Source: Bacteroidota bacterium (GTDB lineage Bacteria; Bacteroidota; Bacteroidia; Chitinophagales; Saprospiraceae). Taken from it: 64,000 bases of DNA. Numbering within the stretch: the stretch's first letter is position 1; each line of letters starts with the position of its first letter. Both the position numbers and the translations under genes were made by a program. The notes under the pieces were generated by a model. It was not told the origin of the DNA. It saw nothing but the letters and a program-made list of their open reading frames with translations, and searched no databases. Below, piece by piece: positions 18,138-25,204 of the stretch. The DNA lies in NCBI GenBank assembly GCA_003045895.1, contig PZPC01000001.1, positions 1 through 64,000 on the forward strand, read 5' to 3'.

Positions 18138-18590
18138 ATGGCCAACGAAAACCTAACTCCCACTACTGGGCTTCAGTAAGCCCGCGACCTCATTGCCTAA
18201 GACCGGCTTGATGAGGCCCTCTCCACCCTGCGTACATGGCTGGACAATAGTCCGAAATTGGATGAAATTCTGCACCAGTCGGGTCGTTTTGCCGCTATCC
18301 GAAAACAAATCCGTCACGGCACAGTCAGCCATGCCGAAGCCAACTTGACACGCAATCAAATCAGCTACGCCCTGCTGGAATTGTTGCGTGAAATCGAAAC
18401 ACAAGAACGCGAAAACCCGACCTTGAAGCAGGAACTGGAAGCCGCCATTTCTATTACACAGTCTAAGAATGTGGTTGCAGGCTCTACCATCACTGCCGGT
18501 GGCAATGTCCAAATTGGCGACAAGCACGTGACCCAAAACGCGGAGAAGATTTATAATATCGACAAAATTGACAACGCTAATTTCTCTTGA
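18138..18590 (+). pseudogene. Effector-associated-domain (EAD) protein with two stop codons
   Basis: From ATG 18138 the frame encodes a short leader, then ARDLIA-stop-DRLDEALSTLR and the helical run through ISYALLELLREIE, which is the pattern of the small all-helical EAD11-type domain. A glycine-rich beta segment (STITAGGNVQIGD) and a tail EKIYNIDKIDNANFS follow. TAA codons at 18177 and 18198 interrupt the first helix; both sit where lysine would be natural (AAA to TAA). A TTG at 18258 could restart translation but would lose the first EAD helix. EADs couple partner proteins to STAND NTPases in conflict systems. The stop TGA overlaps the next gene's ATG (TGATG). Confidence 0.65.
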
Positions 18591-19942
18591 TGATGACCAA
18601 CGAAAACCAACCCATCCTCATCCAATCCGTTGCCGAGGGTATGCTTAACCTACAGGTGGACGGCGAGGTGCTGGAAATCCGCAATGAGCTGGCCGCCCTG
18701 CGCATACTGTTGGAGAGCCGCCAAACCCAAACGGTACAATATGCCGACAAAATTTACAACATTGCGCATATTGACGAGGCCAACTTTGGCAGTGTCACCA
18801 GCAAGATAGTGTTCAATGGTATCTTGGTGCGGCGCCTTATCAGGGCATTGGAGCAAAAGACAGGTGTGCAGGATTTCCTGCGCAACCTGCCCAGCGAGTC
18901 GGCAGACAAGTGGGAAGAGGTTCCAGCGTTCTTGCAGGACGCCCAAGTATTGGTGGGGCAGCATTTCGTGTGGGTGCTGGCCTGGGAATTGCGCCGCCTC
19001 TTCGCCATCGGAAAGGATAAACGCAAGCGACAGGAGGAAAAAGTGGACGAGTATATCGACCACTGCTTCAGCACGGCCAAGATGGCGCTCCAATTAACCA
19101 ATTTTCTGCTCATAGCAGCGCTTTGGGATAAAAAAAAGCAGCAAGAAGGATTGAAGCTAAACCCTGCGCAGTTGGAGCCCTTCTTCGGCACACGCCCCCT
19201 GACCATGCTGGAACACCACCAGTTGCTGACCAACCTGGTGGATATGTTGGTCGACAATGGCCTCGAGCTCCCGTTTGAGGAGCCAGACTTGGAGGCAGAC
19301 GGTGCTTTGAGTAAGGCCGTTGTTCGCTTGGAGGAGCTGTGCAGCCTCAACATAGCTTATGGCTTGGCACATTGCCACACTGCCGAAGCCTGTTTGGCCG
19401 ACCTGCTCGTCGGGCTGCCATTTTTCAATACCCACCACCTGGTCACCATCAAGCGGGTGGAGTACGAGGCGCTCCGCAACAACTCGCCCCGCTACGTCAA
19501 GGACTTCACCATCCTGGAGAAAAAGGAGGCGCGGGAGTGGCAGCGTATGCTGAAGTTCGACCACGACGCGCCCGTGCAGTCCTACGCCCTGCTGTTTCGC
19601 AACCACCAGCGGGCCTTCAATCTCTTTCCTTTCTTGATGGACTACCACGCGCTCATCAATGAGCGTGTCTTCCAGATACAGCTGTACGAGTGCCGCGAGG
19701 GCTGGCGCGGCCTGCGCTACTACAACGTAGAACAGGAGTGCGAGCAGGCTATGTATTACTGCGACGCCAATGCCGAGGTGATGGAAGTGCAGACCGAAGA
19801 CCAAAAGCAGGCACTGGAGCGCGACATCCGCTGCGATCTGGCCATCAAGCAGTTGGAGGACGCCATGAACACGCTCCTTGGTCCTGGCCATCGCTTCGTG
19901 AAGGAGGCCGCACGCCCAAGCGATCATTTTGGAAATATCTAA
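18590..19942 (+). CDS. Unknown protein of EAD-STAND operon
   Basis: A 450-residue cytosolic-looking protein without recognised domain. Residues 53-66 (DKIYNIAHIDEANF) nearly repeat the C-terminal tail of the EAD gene product (EKIYNIDKIDNANF), suggesting a shared docking or beta-strand tag. The remainder is mostly helical, rich in leucine, with aromatic clusters but no nuclease, protease or nucleotide-binding motif that I can identify. Translation is coupled to the EAD gene (TGATG overlap); the STAND NTPase gene starts 13 bases after its stop. By position it is an adaptor or effector that works with the NTPase. An ATG at 18593 is an equivalent start. Confidence 0.6.
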   Translation: MMTNENQPILIQSVAEGMLNLQVDGEVLEIRNELAALRILLESRQTQTVQYADKIYNIAHIDEANFGSVTSKIVFNGILVRRLIRALEQKTGVQDFLRNLPSESADKWEEVPAFLQDAQVLVGQHFVWVLAWELRRLFAIGKDKRKRQEEKVDEYIDHCFSTAKMALQLTNFLLIAALWDKKKQQEGLKLNPAQLEPFFGTRPLTMLEHHQLLTNLVDMLVDNGLELPFEEPDLEADGALSKAVVRLEELCSLNIAYGLAHCHTAEACLADLLVGLPFFNTHHLVTIKRVEYEALRNNSPRYVKDFTILEKKEAREWQRMLKFDHDAPVQSYALLFRNHQRAFNLFPFLMDYHALINERVFQIQLYECREGWRGLRYYNVEQECEQAMYYCDANAEVMEVQTEDQKQALERDIRCDLAIKQLEDAMNTLLGPGHRFVKEAARPSDHFGNI

Positions 19943-19955
19943 ATCCTCAGACACC

Positions 19956-21650
19956 ATGCGAAAGCGTTATCCATTTCCATTTTTGGACGCCTACGAACGG
20001 AAAGACCAGGATTTTTTCTTCGGTCGCGACGAGGAAATAGAGCAACTCTACCAACTCACGCAGCAGAGCAACATCGTGCTGCTCTACGGCCATTCCGGCA
20101 CGGGCAAAACCAGCCTCATCCGCTGCGGCCTGGCCAACAAGTTCCGCAGCTACGACTGGCAAGACGTCTATGTACGCCGTGGCACCCACCTCATCCGCTC
20201 CCTTGACCGGGCACTCTGTGAGGAATCTGACGGAGCCTTCGACTACGAAGACGGCGGCGACACCATCGCCGACCTGCCCCAGAAATTGGAGGCGGTATAT
20301 AGGGCCACCTTCAAGCCCCTCTACCTCATCTTCGACCAATTCGAAGAACTCTACGTGCTCGGCAGCCGCGACGAACAGGATGCCTTCGTTCGCATCATAC
20401 AGGACATCCTGCGCAGAGAGCAGCCCGTAAAGGTCATCCTCAGCATCCGGGAAGAGTACCTCGGCCACCTCTACGAGTTCGAGCGGGCCGTGCCGGAGCT
20501 GCTGCGCAAAAAGCTGCGGGTGGAGCCGATGAACCTGGAGCGTGTAAAGACCGTCCTGCTCGGCGTGAGCAACCAGCCCGACAGCAATGTACAGCTCGAA
20601 GCAGGCCACGAAGCCCCCATCGCCGAGGGCATTTTTGAGAAAATACGCGGCCAGGACAAAACCCTCCACATTCCGCTGCCTTACCTGCAGGTGTTTTTGG
20701 ATAAGTTCTACCTCGAAGTGACGGGCGACCAAAGCCGCCAAGCGGAGGCTATCTTTACCCGCCCCACCCTCGCCGCCATGGGCGACCTTGGCGACGTGCT
20801 GCGCAACTTCCTCGACGAGCAGGCCACTGCCATCAGCCGCGCGCAAGGCCTGCCAGAGGCGGAGGTATGGCGCGCGCTCTCGCCCTTCGTTACCCTCGAA
20901 GGCACCAAGGAGCCGCTCTCGGAAGCCCAACTCACTGCCCGCCTGAGCGACCTGCCCACCGGTGCGTCCGCCCGCCTGCTGCAAGCTCTGGTGCAGGGTC
21001 GTATTCTGCGCTTTTCGGAAGCCAGCCAACTCTACGAAGTGGCCCACGATGCCCTGGCCAAACAAATACACGCCAAGCGCAGCGACGAGGAGATCGCCAT
21101 CCTGGAAGTGCAGCGCCTGGTGAAAAGCCAGACGGCCATGAAGGCCGAGGCGCGGGAGTATTTTACGGAGAAGCAGCTGTTGTTTATGGAGCCCTACCTC
21201 GAAAAGCTGGTGCTGGGAGAGGCGGAAAAAGACTGGATAGCGGAGAGCCGGGTGCGGGTGCACCACCAGAAAGAGGAGGCGCAAAGGCGGCAGGAGGCGG
21301 AGCTGGCGGCGACGCAGAAGCGGCTGCGGCTGGTGCGGGGCCTGCTGGCACTGGCGCTGGTGGCGGTGCTGGTGGCGGGGTATTTGAGGGTGCTAGCCAA
21401 CGGCCAAAAAGCCGCTGCCGAAAGTGCCACGTTGGTAGCCAACGAACGCCTGCTGGAAGCACTGCAAGAAAAAGCCCAACGCCTCGAAGGCGAAAAAGCC
21501 CAATTGATCCGTGCCCAAGCCGTTTACCAAACCGCAGGGGACAGCATCCTGCAGCGCGAGACCCTACAGACCATGACCGAAAAGGACAGCCTCATACAAC
21601 TGAATGCACAAAATATACGGGATGCCCAAGCCCGCCAAAAACAACAATAA
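19956..21650 (+). CDS. Membrane-anchored STAND NTPase (nSTAND1-like)
   Basis: A 564-residue signal-transduction ATPase. The N-terminal PFPFLDAYERKD and FFFGRDEEIEQL lead-in is typical of novel STAND type 1. Walker A (GHSGTGKT) is at 45-52 and Walker B (LYLIFDQFEE) at 122-131, with arginine-sensor-type SIREEYL later and a winged-helix-like region around 330-370. A hydrophobic segment at about 460-480 is a single membrane span, followed by a charged coiled coil of ~80 residues that would lie in the periplasm. STAND proteins switch on by nucleotide-driven oligomerisation after a ligand is sensed. ATG 19956 precedes the family start; the secreted DGR-variable protein gene follows 2 bases after its stop. 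Confidence 0.75.
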   Translation: MRKRYPFPFLDAYERKDQDFFFGRDEEIEQLYQLTQQSNIVLLYGHSGTGKTSLIRCGLANKFRSYDWQDVYVRRGTHLIRSLDRALCEESDGAFDYEDGGDTIADLPQKLEAVYRATFKPLYLIFDQFEELYVLGSRDEQDAFVRIIQDILRREQPVKVILSIREEYLGHLYEFERAVPELLRKKLRVEPMNLERVKTVLLGVSNQPDSNVQLEAGHEAPIAEGIFEKIRGQDKTLHIPLPYLQVFLDKFYLEVTGDQSRQAEAIFTRPTLAAMGDLGDVLRNFLDEQATAISRAQGLPEAEVWRALSPFVTLEGTKEPLSEAQLTARLSDLPTGASARLLQALVQGRILRFSEASQLYEVAHDALAKQIHAKRSDEEIAILEVQRLVKSQTAMKAEAREYFTEKQLLFMEPYLEKLVLGEAEKDWIAESRVRVHHQKEEAQRRQEAELAATQKRLRLVRGLLALALVAVLVAGYLRVLANGQKAAAESATLVANERLLEALQEKAQRLEGEKAQLIRAQAVYQTAGDSILQRETLQTMTEKDSLIQLNAQNIRDAQARQKQQ

Positions 21651-21652
21651 CC

Positions 21653-22954
21653 ATGCGCATACTTACTTTATCCTTGCTGATTTTGTTTTTTGGCCTGCCC
21701 GGCATGACCCAGGATTGCCCACATTTCGACCGCCTTATGCGTATGGCAGACACCTACTGGCAAAACGGCGAGTTTGAAAAAGCACTGAACCAATTGGCCG
21801 CCGCACGGGAGTACTGCCCTGCTCTGAGTGGGAGGCTAGATGAAAAGTCGTTGGCCTTCACTACTGAAATCTCACGAAAGTACCGAGAGGCGGAGCAAGA
21901 AAAAAAGCGGGCGGATACAGCCCTTAATAACCTCCAACGCATCGCCGACCAAGCTGTTCCCATCGTGCTGGCTGATATTGACCAGGACATCTACCGACTG
22001 GAATACGATAGCACCTACGGAAAATGTAAAACTGCCGTAGGCCTCAACGCCCGCCGACGGGAAGTGGAAAAGCGAATATGGGAGATTGCCTACTTTTACA
22101 CAGAAGCCGATACTGTGGCAGCGGCAGTGGCCTTGCTCAACCTGCTTCAGCCTACCGGATGGACCGCCAAAACGTCTGGCCTGCAGGATAAACTGCGCAC
22201 CTACCTGGCCAAAACCCTGCCTGCCGACTACCTGAATACCTTGCAAGAACGCTATTACCCCAAAATGCTGCCAGTGGAGGGAGGAGGGGCGTTTTGGCAA
22301 GAGGAATTGGAGGATACGCTCCGAGTAGAAAAGTCTTTTTATATCGGTGAAACGGAAATCACCTACTGGCAATACCAGGTATTTGCGTGGGCAGCAAAAC
22401 ACCACATAGAACCACCCGCCTGGGAATTTTGCGGTGATAATCCGGCCGTTTATACCAACTGGTACGACGCGGCGTTTTACTGCAACTGGCTGAGCAAAAG
22501 GCACGGAAAGGATGCTGTTTATGTCCTCACCAACCCGAGCGAATATGATTGGGGTATTGCCTACGATGTGCAGATAGATACCACCGCCAATGGCTACCGC
22601 TTGCCCACCGAGGCCGAATGGGAGTTTGCGGCACGAGGCGGCAATTCTACCAATGGGTTGGAATACAGTGGGAATTCGGTTTTAGACAGTGTAGGCTGGT
22701 ATGGCGAAAATTCCAATAACCGCACCCGAGCCGTTAAGCTGAAAAAACAAAATGAACTAGGTTTGTATGACATGAGCGGCAACGTATGGGAGTGGTGTGA
22801 TGATTGGTATAGCGAGGGTGATCCGCCCCGGGTGTTCCGCGGCGGGTCGTGGTACTCCTACGCAGCGGACTGCCGTTCGGCCTTCCGCAACAACTACTCC
22901 CCCGACTCCCGCAACGACTTTGTTGGCTTCCGCCTCATTTTCGTCCCGCAGTGA
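21653..22954 (+). CDS. Secreted FGE-sulfatase (C-type-lectin-fold) protein, DGR target
   Basis: A 433-residue protein: signal peptide at 1-19, a helical TPR-like region at 20-210, then an FGE-sulfatase/SUMF1-type domain. That domain has FYIGETEITYWQYQ, YRLPTEAEWEFAARGG, GLYDMSGNVWEWCDDW and the terminal RGGSW...GFRL motif. The fold is the usual scaffold for DGR variable proteins. Residues 393-433 are encoded by the variable repeat; compared with the template at 24617 they differ mainly where the template has adenine. Varied sites include residues 395, 401-403, 406, 409, 411, 415, 419, 422 and 423. It most likely binds a ligand outside the cell or in the periplasm and signals to the STAND protein encoded just upstream. 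Formylglycine-generating activity is not implied. Confidence 0.8.
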   Translation: MRILTLSLLILFFGLPGMTQDCPHFDRLMRMADTYWQNGEFEKALNQLAAAREYCPALSGRLDEKSLAFTTEISRKYREAEQEKKRADTALNNLQRIADQAVPIVLADIDQDIYRLEYDSTYGKCKTAVGLNARRREVEKRIWEIAYFYTEADTVAAAVALLNLLQPTGWTAKTSGLQDKLRTYLAKTLPADYLNTLQERYYPKMLPVEGGGAFWQEELEDTLRVEKSFYIGETEITYWQYQVFAWAAKHHIEPPAWEFCGDNPAVYTNWYDAAFYCNWLSKRHGKDAVYVLTNPSEYDWGIAYDVQIDTTANGYRLPTEAEWEFAARGGNSTNGLEYSGNSVLDSVGWYGENSNNRTRAVKLKKQNELGLYDMSGNVWEWCDDWYSEGDPPRVFRGGSWYSYAADCRSAFRNNYSPDSRNDFVGFRLIFVPQ

Positions 22955-22978
22955 GGCGGCCTGCCTGTCCGGTTTTAC
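22829..22978 (+). repeat. DGR variable repeat (VR)
   Basis: 150 bp aligning without gaps to the template repeat at 24617..24766. Over the 42 codons ending at the shared TGA, I count 16 differences at template adenines (about 30 available) and 5 at the other ~96 positions. The invariant 3' part (from gttggcttccgc through the stop and cctgtccgg) would include the homing signal. The VR covers the last 41 sense codons of the FGE-domain gene. Confidence 0.88.
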
Positions 22979-23016
22979 TCATGAGCATAGCGAGCTGTTG
23001 AAAAAAAGTAAAGGGG

Positions 23017-23044
23017 GGGAGGGACGAACCTCCCGTGCTTTTTT
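23017..23044 (+). terminator. Intrinsic terminator after the DGR target gene
   Basis: Stem gggagg (23017..23022) with cctccc (23029..23034), loop gacgaa, then gtgctttttt. It lies 63 bases after the stop of the FGE-domain gene and should end the EAD-STAND operon transcript. Confidence 0.55.
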
Positions 23045-23075
23045 GAGGCAGTGAGCGAATAAATAGGAAACGGAT

Positions 23076-23100
23076 ACCGGCGTAAGCCGGTGATTTTTTT
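23076..23100 (+). terminator. Second hairpin with T-tract before HRDC gene
   Basis: Stem accggc/gccggt around gtaa (23076..23091) followed by gattttttt. It sits just upstream of the HRDC gene start at 23117, so it could be a second terminator or an attenuator in that gene's leader. Confidence 0.45.
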
Positions 23101-23116
23101 AGAAAAACGAGCAATC

Positions 23117-23596
23117 ATGCGAATCAAACTATTCACCATACCCGTAGGCGACAGCGGCAGCGCGCTGGCTGAGATGAACACCTTTCTGCGCGGGAACAAG
23201 ATATTGGAAGTGGAGAACCACTTGGTCCACAATGAGCATGGAGCGTACTGGTGCTTTTGTGTGCGCTACATCGAGCGAGCCTATCCGGAAGCTGACGGAA
23301 AGAAGGCCGCTAAGGTGGATTATCGCAGTGTGCTGGACGAGGCTACTTTCCAGAAGTTTAGCAAACTGCGGGAAATTCGCAAAAAGGTAGCGGCGGAGGA
23401 GGGTATCTCAGCCTTTATTATCTTCACGGACGACGAACTGGCAGAATTGGCTAAATTGGACGAGATCACGGAGCAGGCTATGCTTGGTATCAAGGGCATC
23501 GGCGAAAAGAAGACAGAGCGCTTCGCCAAATATTTTATCACTAAACCGGATTGCGTAATACGTTTACTAAACCTCCAAGGTTTAGTAAACGTTTAA
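23117..23596 (+). CDS. HRDC-domain DGR accessory protein
   Basis: A 159-residue protein. The N-terminal half (KLFTIPVGD, AEMNTFLRGNKIL, YWCFCVRYIE) has the form of small proteins often encoded beside DGR reverse transcriptases. Residues about 82-145 form an HRDC nucleic-acid-binding domain (FSKLREIRKKVAAEEGIS...LGIKGIGEKKTERF). It probably assists template RNA or cDNA handling in mutagenic retrohoming. ATG 23117 is preferred to GTG 23090. The last 11 residues (from 149) are encoded by the palindrome at 23561..23591, so the natural C-terminus was replaced or extended when the transposase element arrived. Confidence 0.8.
   Translation: MRIKLFTIPVGDSGSALAEMNTFLRGNKILEVENHLVHNEHGAYWCFCVRYIERAYPEADGKKAAKVDYRSVLDEATFQKFSKLREIRKKVAAEEGISAFIIFTDDELAELAKLDEITEQAMLGIKGIGEKKTERFAKYFITKPDCVIRLLNLQGLVNV
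23561..23591. repeat. Left palindrome of RAYT element
   Basis: A 31-base palindrome: stem cgtttactaaacct / aggttta gtaaacg around a ccaa-type centre. It differs from the right copy at 24307..24337 only in the centre. It encodes the last 11 residues of the HRDC protein. Confidence 0.85.
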
Positions 23597-23618
23597 GAAC
23601 CATTTAAACAAAAATTTC

Positions 23619-24290
23619 ATGGCTGCACGCATCAATTATTGGCAGCAGTTGGAAGAGAACCTTACCTACCATATTTATAATCATGCCGTGGGTAGGGAGA
23701 ATCTTTTTGCTACCGAGGCCAATTATACCTACTTCCTGGAACGATGGAAGAAGCACATGCCTTACTTGGATGTGTACGCCTATTGTCTGATGCCCAATCA
23801 TTTTCACTTTTTGGCCAAGGTCAAGCCTTTGGACGAATACTTGCTAGAACATATAAGAACCCAACAAACGCAAAAGGCGGAAGCCTTTTTGAAAAGCACT
23901 ATTCCTTACCATAGCTATCTTGAAGACCAGTTCAAGCGCCTGTTTTCAGGCTATACGCTGGCATTCAACAAGCAAGAAGAAAACAGAAGAGGCACTTTGT
24001 TTCAGAAACGTTTCAAAAGGGTCGCTATTTCCTCCGACTATCGTTTGCTTTATATGCTCGCCTATATTCACCACAACCCCATTCATCATAGGTTTTATGA
24101 CAATCACACGGACTGGCCTCATTCTTCCTACCAAGCTTTTTTTCAGATGGGAAAGCACTCCAACATTCGACGGCAGGAGGTGCTTTCTTGGTTCGCTGAT
24201 GATATGGATAAGGCATTGACCTTGTTTACCCAATATCATCAGGATTTTAAAACTGATCGGGATATGGGAGGATATATGTTTGAAGATTAA
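23619..24290 (+). CDS. REP-associated tyrosine transposase (Y1/IS200-like)
   Basis: A 223-residue HUH-family protein. It has the early YHIYNHAVGRENLF segment, the metal-binding HUH motif in YCLMPNHFHFL (H-x-H, about residues 65-67), and the helix with LAYIHHNPI, where the tyrosine is the likely nucleophile, followed by the WPHSSYQAF motif typical of the RAYT/transposase-17 group. Such proteins nick single-stranded DNA at REP palindromes. The flanking palindromes fit that role. The gene is intact and starts at ATG 23619, 27 bases after the left palindrome. Confidence 0.85.
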   Translation: MAARINYWQQLEENLTYHIYNHAVGRENLFATEANYTYFLERWKKHMPYLDVYAYCLMPNHFHFLAKVKPLDEYLLEHIRTQQTQKAEAFLKSTIPYHSYLEDQFKRLFSGYTLAFNKQEENRRGTLFQKRFKRVAISSDYRLLYMLAYIHHNPIHHRFYDNHTDWPHSSYQAFFQMGKHSNIRRQEVLSWFADDMDKALTLFTQYHQDFKTDRDMGGYMFED

Positions 24291-24306
24291 CCTACGTTCG
24301 TTTATA

Positions 24307-24337
24307 CGTTTACTAAACCTCGAAGGTTTAGTAAACG
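24307..24337. repeat. Right palindrome of RAYT element
   Basis: A 31-base palindrome matching the left copy except at the centre (cgaa in place of ccaa). Partial tandem repeats of aaacgtata follow immediately and lead into the reverse transcriptase remnant. Confidence 0.85.
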
Positions 24338-24342
24338 TATAA

Positions 24343-24558
24343 ACGTATAAAACGTATTTGCTCTATCCCAACCGCACCCGTTTGGCACAACGCAGCCGCA
24401 AGCGGTTTATCCAAAAATCCAAGGAGTACGAACGTTTGCTGCAAGCAGGCGAATGGTCGCAAAAAGACTATCAGCGGCATGTCGAGCCACTAACGGCCTT
24501 CACCTTGTATGCCGATGCGAAGGCGCTTCGTAAGCGTCAATTTCATTTGGCAGAATAG
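24343..24558 (+). pseudogene. C-terminal remnant of DGR reverse transcriptase
   Basis: The open frame between a stop at 24340 and TAG at 24556 encodes RLAQRSRKRFIQKSKEYERL, GEWSQKDYQRHVEPL and a final ADAKALRKRQF. This is the characteristic C-terminal thumb region of DGR reverse transcriptases (normally ~350-400 residues). The palm with its YxDD motif and the fingers are absent from this locus; the element at 23561..24337 sits where they should be. No natural start codon remains (a TTG at 24358 is the only candidate), so it should make no functional enzyme. Confidence 0.75.
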
Positions 24559-24616
24559 TGCGGTCCTGCCAAATGAATTTGGTAAGACAAAAAGGGCATA
24601 CATCGAGGGAACGAAC

Positions 24617-24766
24617 CGGGTGATCCGCGGCGGGTCGTGGAACAACAACGCAGCGAACTGCCGAACGTCGAACCGCAACAACACCCCCCCCGACAACCGC
24701 AACAACAATGTTGGCTTCCGCCTCCTTTTCGTCCCGCAGTGAGGCAGCTGGCCTGTCCGGCTTTAC
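24617..24766 (+). repeat. DGR template repeat (TR)
   Basis: 150 bp matching the VR at 22829..22978 without gaps. In the VR frame it reads RGGSWNNNAANCR...NRNN...DNRNNNVGFRL: variable residues are encoded by AAC/AAT codons, which adenine mutagenesis can diversify to many amino acids without creating stops. It lies 58 bases downstream of the reverse transcriptase remnant, the usual place for a TR. Changes at codons 17-18 and 23-24 compared with an all-AAC pattern suggest it has begun to drift. Confidence 0.88.
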
Positions 24767-24789
24767 CCTGTGAAATAATACGATTGATT

Positions 24790-24870
24790 ATGAATTTCTA
24801 CTACGTATATGTTCTTTTAAGTGAACAGGATGGTTTTTTTAACCTGCCAGGTAACAGACTAGTTCGATAA
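24790..24870 (+). pseudogene. GIY-YIG nuclease N-terminal fragment
   Basis: ATG 24790 starts MNFYYVYVLLSEQDGFF, the usual opening of small GIY-YIG family proteins, where FYIGYT would follow. Here the frame is lost after 15 residues and ends at TAA 24868. It is a short relic, probably deletion debris at the right edge of the island. Confidence 0.5.
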
Positions 24871-24882
24871 AACGTTATATCT

Positions 24883-25152
24883 ATGGAAATACAACTAAAA
24901 CAAATGCTTATGAGTACGGTAGATAAACGCGCAGCGCTTCATCATTTAATTGATGAAGCTAATGAGGCATTTATAGAGGCCGCGTTCCTAATCTTCACTG
25001 CAGCGCAGACAGAAAAGCCTTATGGATATGAAGTTGACGGAACGCCTATTTATGCCAGCAAACTTGGCGCAGAACTCGACAAGGAGATCACAGCTGCTGA
25101 AAATGGTAATTATATAACAGCTCAGGAGCTTGATGAAATATCGAAAGGATAA
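24883..25152 (+). CDS. Orphan antitoxin-like protein
   Basis: An 89-residue acidic protein. The N-terminal helical part (RAALHHLIDEANEAFIEAAF) resembles the start of many Bacteroidota antitoxins, and the C-terminal half (GYEVDGTPIYASKL, ITAQELDEISKG) matches the pattern of the fragment at 17806..17994. No RelE/ParE-type toxin follows in the 52 bases before the next gene, so it is either an orphan or misassigned. The two related sequences lie at opposite ends of the accessory island. Confidence 0.45.
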   Translation: MEIQLKQMLMSTVDKRAALHHLIDEANEAFIEAAFLIFTAAQTEKPYGYEVDGTPIYASKLGAELDKEITAAENGNYITAQELDEISKG

Positions 25153-25204
25153 TTAAGGCTATTTTTAGCAACGTACGCTCAGCCTAGCACCAGAAATAAA
25201 AACC

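Larger units (their letters stand above)
23561..24337 (+). mobile_element. RAYT/REP-type insertion of 777 bp
   Basis: A single transposase-like gene (23619..24290) is bounded by two palindromes that are almost identical (23561..23591 and 24307..24337), the layout of REP-associated tyrosine transposase units. Both edges coincide with broken genes: the tail of the HRDC protein on the left and the reverse transcriptase remnant on the right. The element therefore replaced or accompanied deletion of most of the DGR reverse transcriptase gene. Confidence 0.7.

Noticed and set aside
17988-18179. 63-codon frame considered as a toxin gene after the antitoxin fragment
   Set aside because: The peptide has no RelE/ParE or other toxin pattern and ends inside the EAD gene.
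18138-18260. Alternative genetic code with TAA reassigned
   Set aside because: All other genes in the window end normally with TAA, TAG or TGA; two stops in one gene do not support recoding.
19947-21284. Minus-strand open frame of 445 codons
   Set aside because: Antisense to the STAND NTPase gene, whose Walker motifs and operon context are clear.
21653-22954. Genuine formylglycine-generating enzyme
   Set aside because: The domain is FGE-like in fold, but the C-terminus is a DGR variable region, no sulfatase gene is near, and its context is a STAND operon.
23561-23591. Palindrome considered as a terminator for the HRDC gene
   Set aside because: No T-tract follows, it lies inside the coding frame and has a near-identical partner across the RAYT gene, so it is a transposon-end element.
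24509-24742. 77-codon open frame ending in the lectin-like RGGSW...GFRL peptide
   Set aside because: This is the DGR template repeat read in the VR frame; the lead-in has no fold or start signal.
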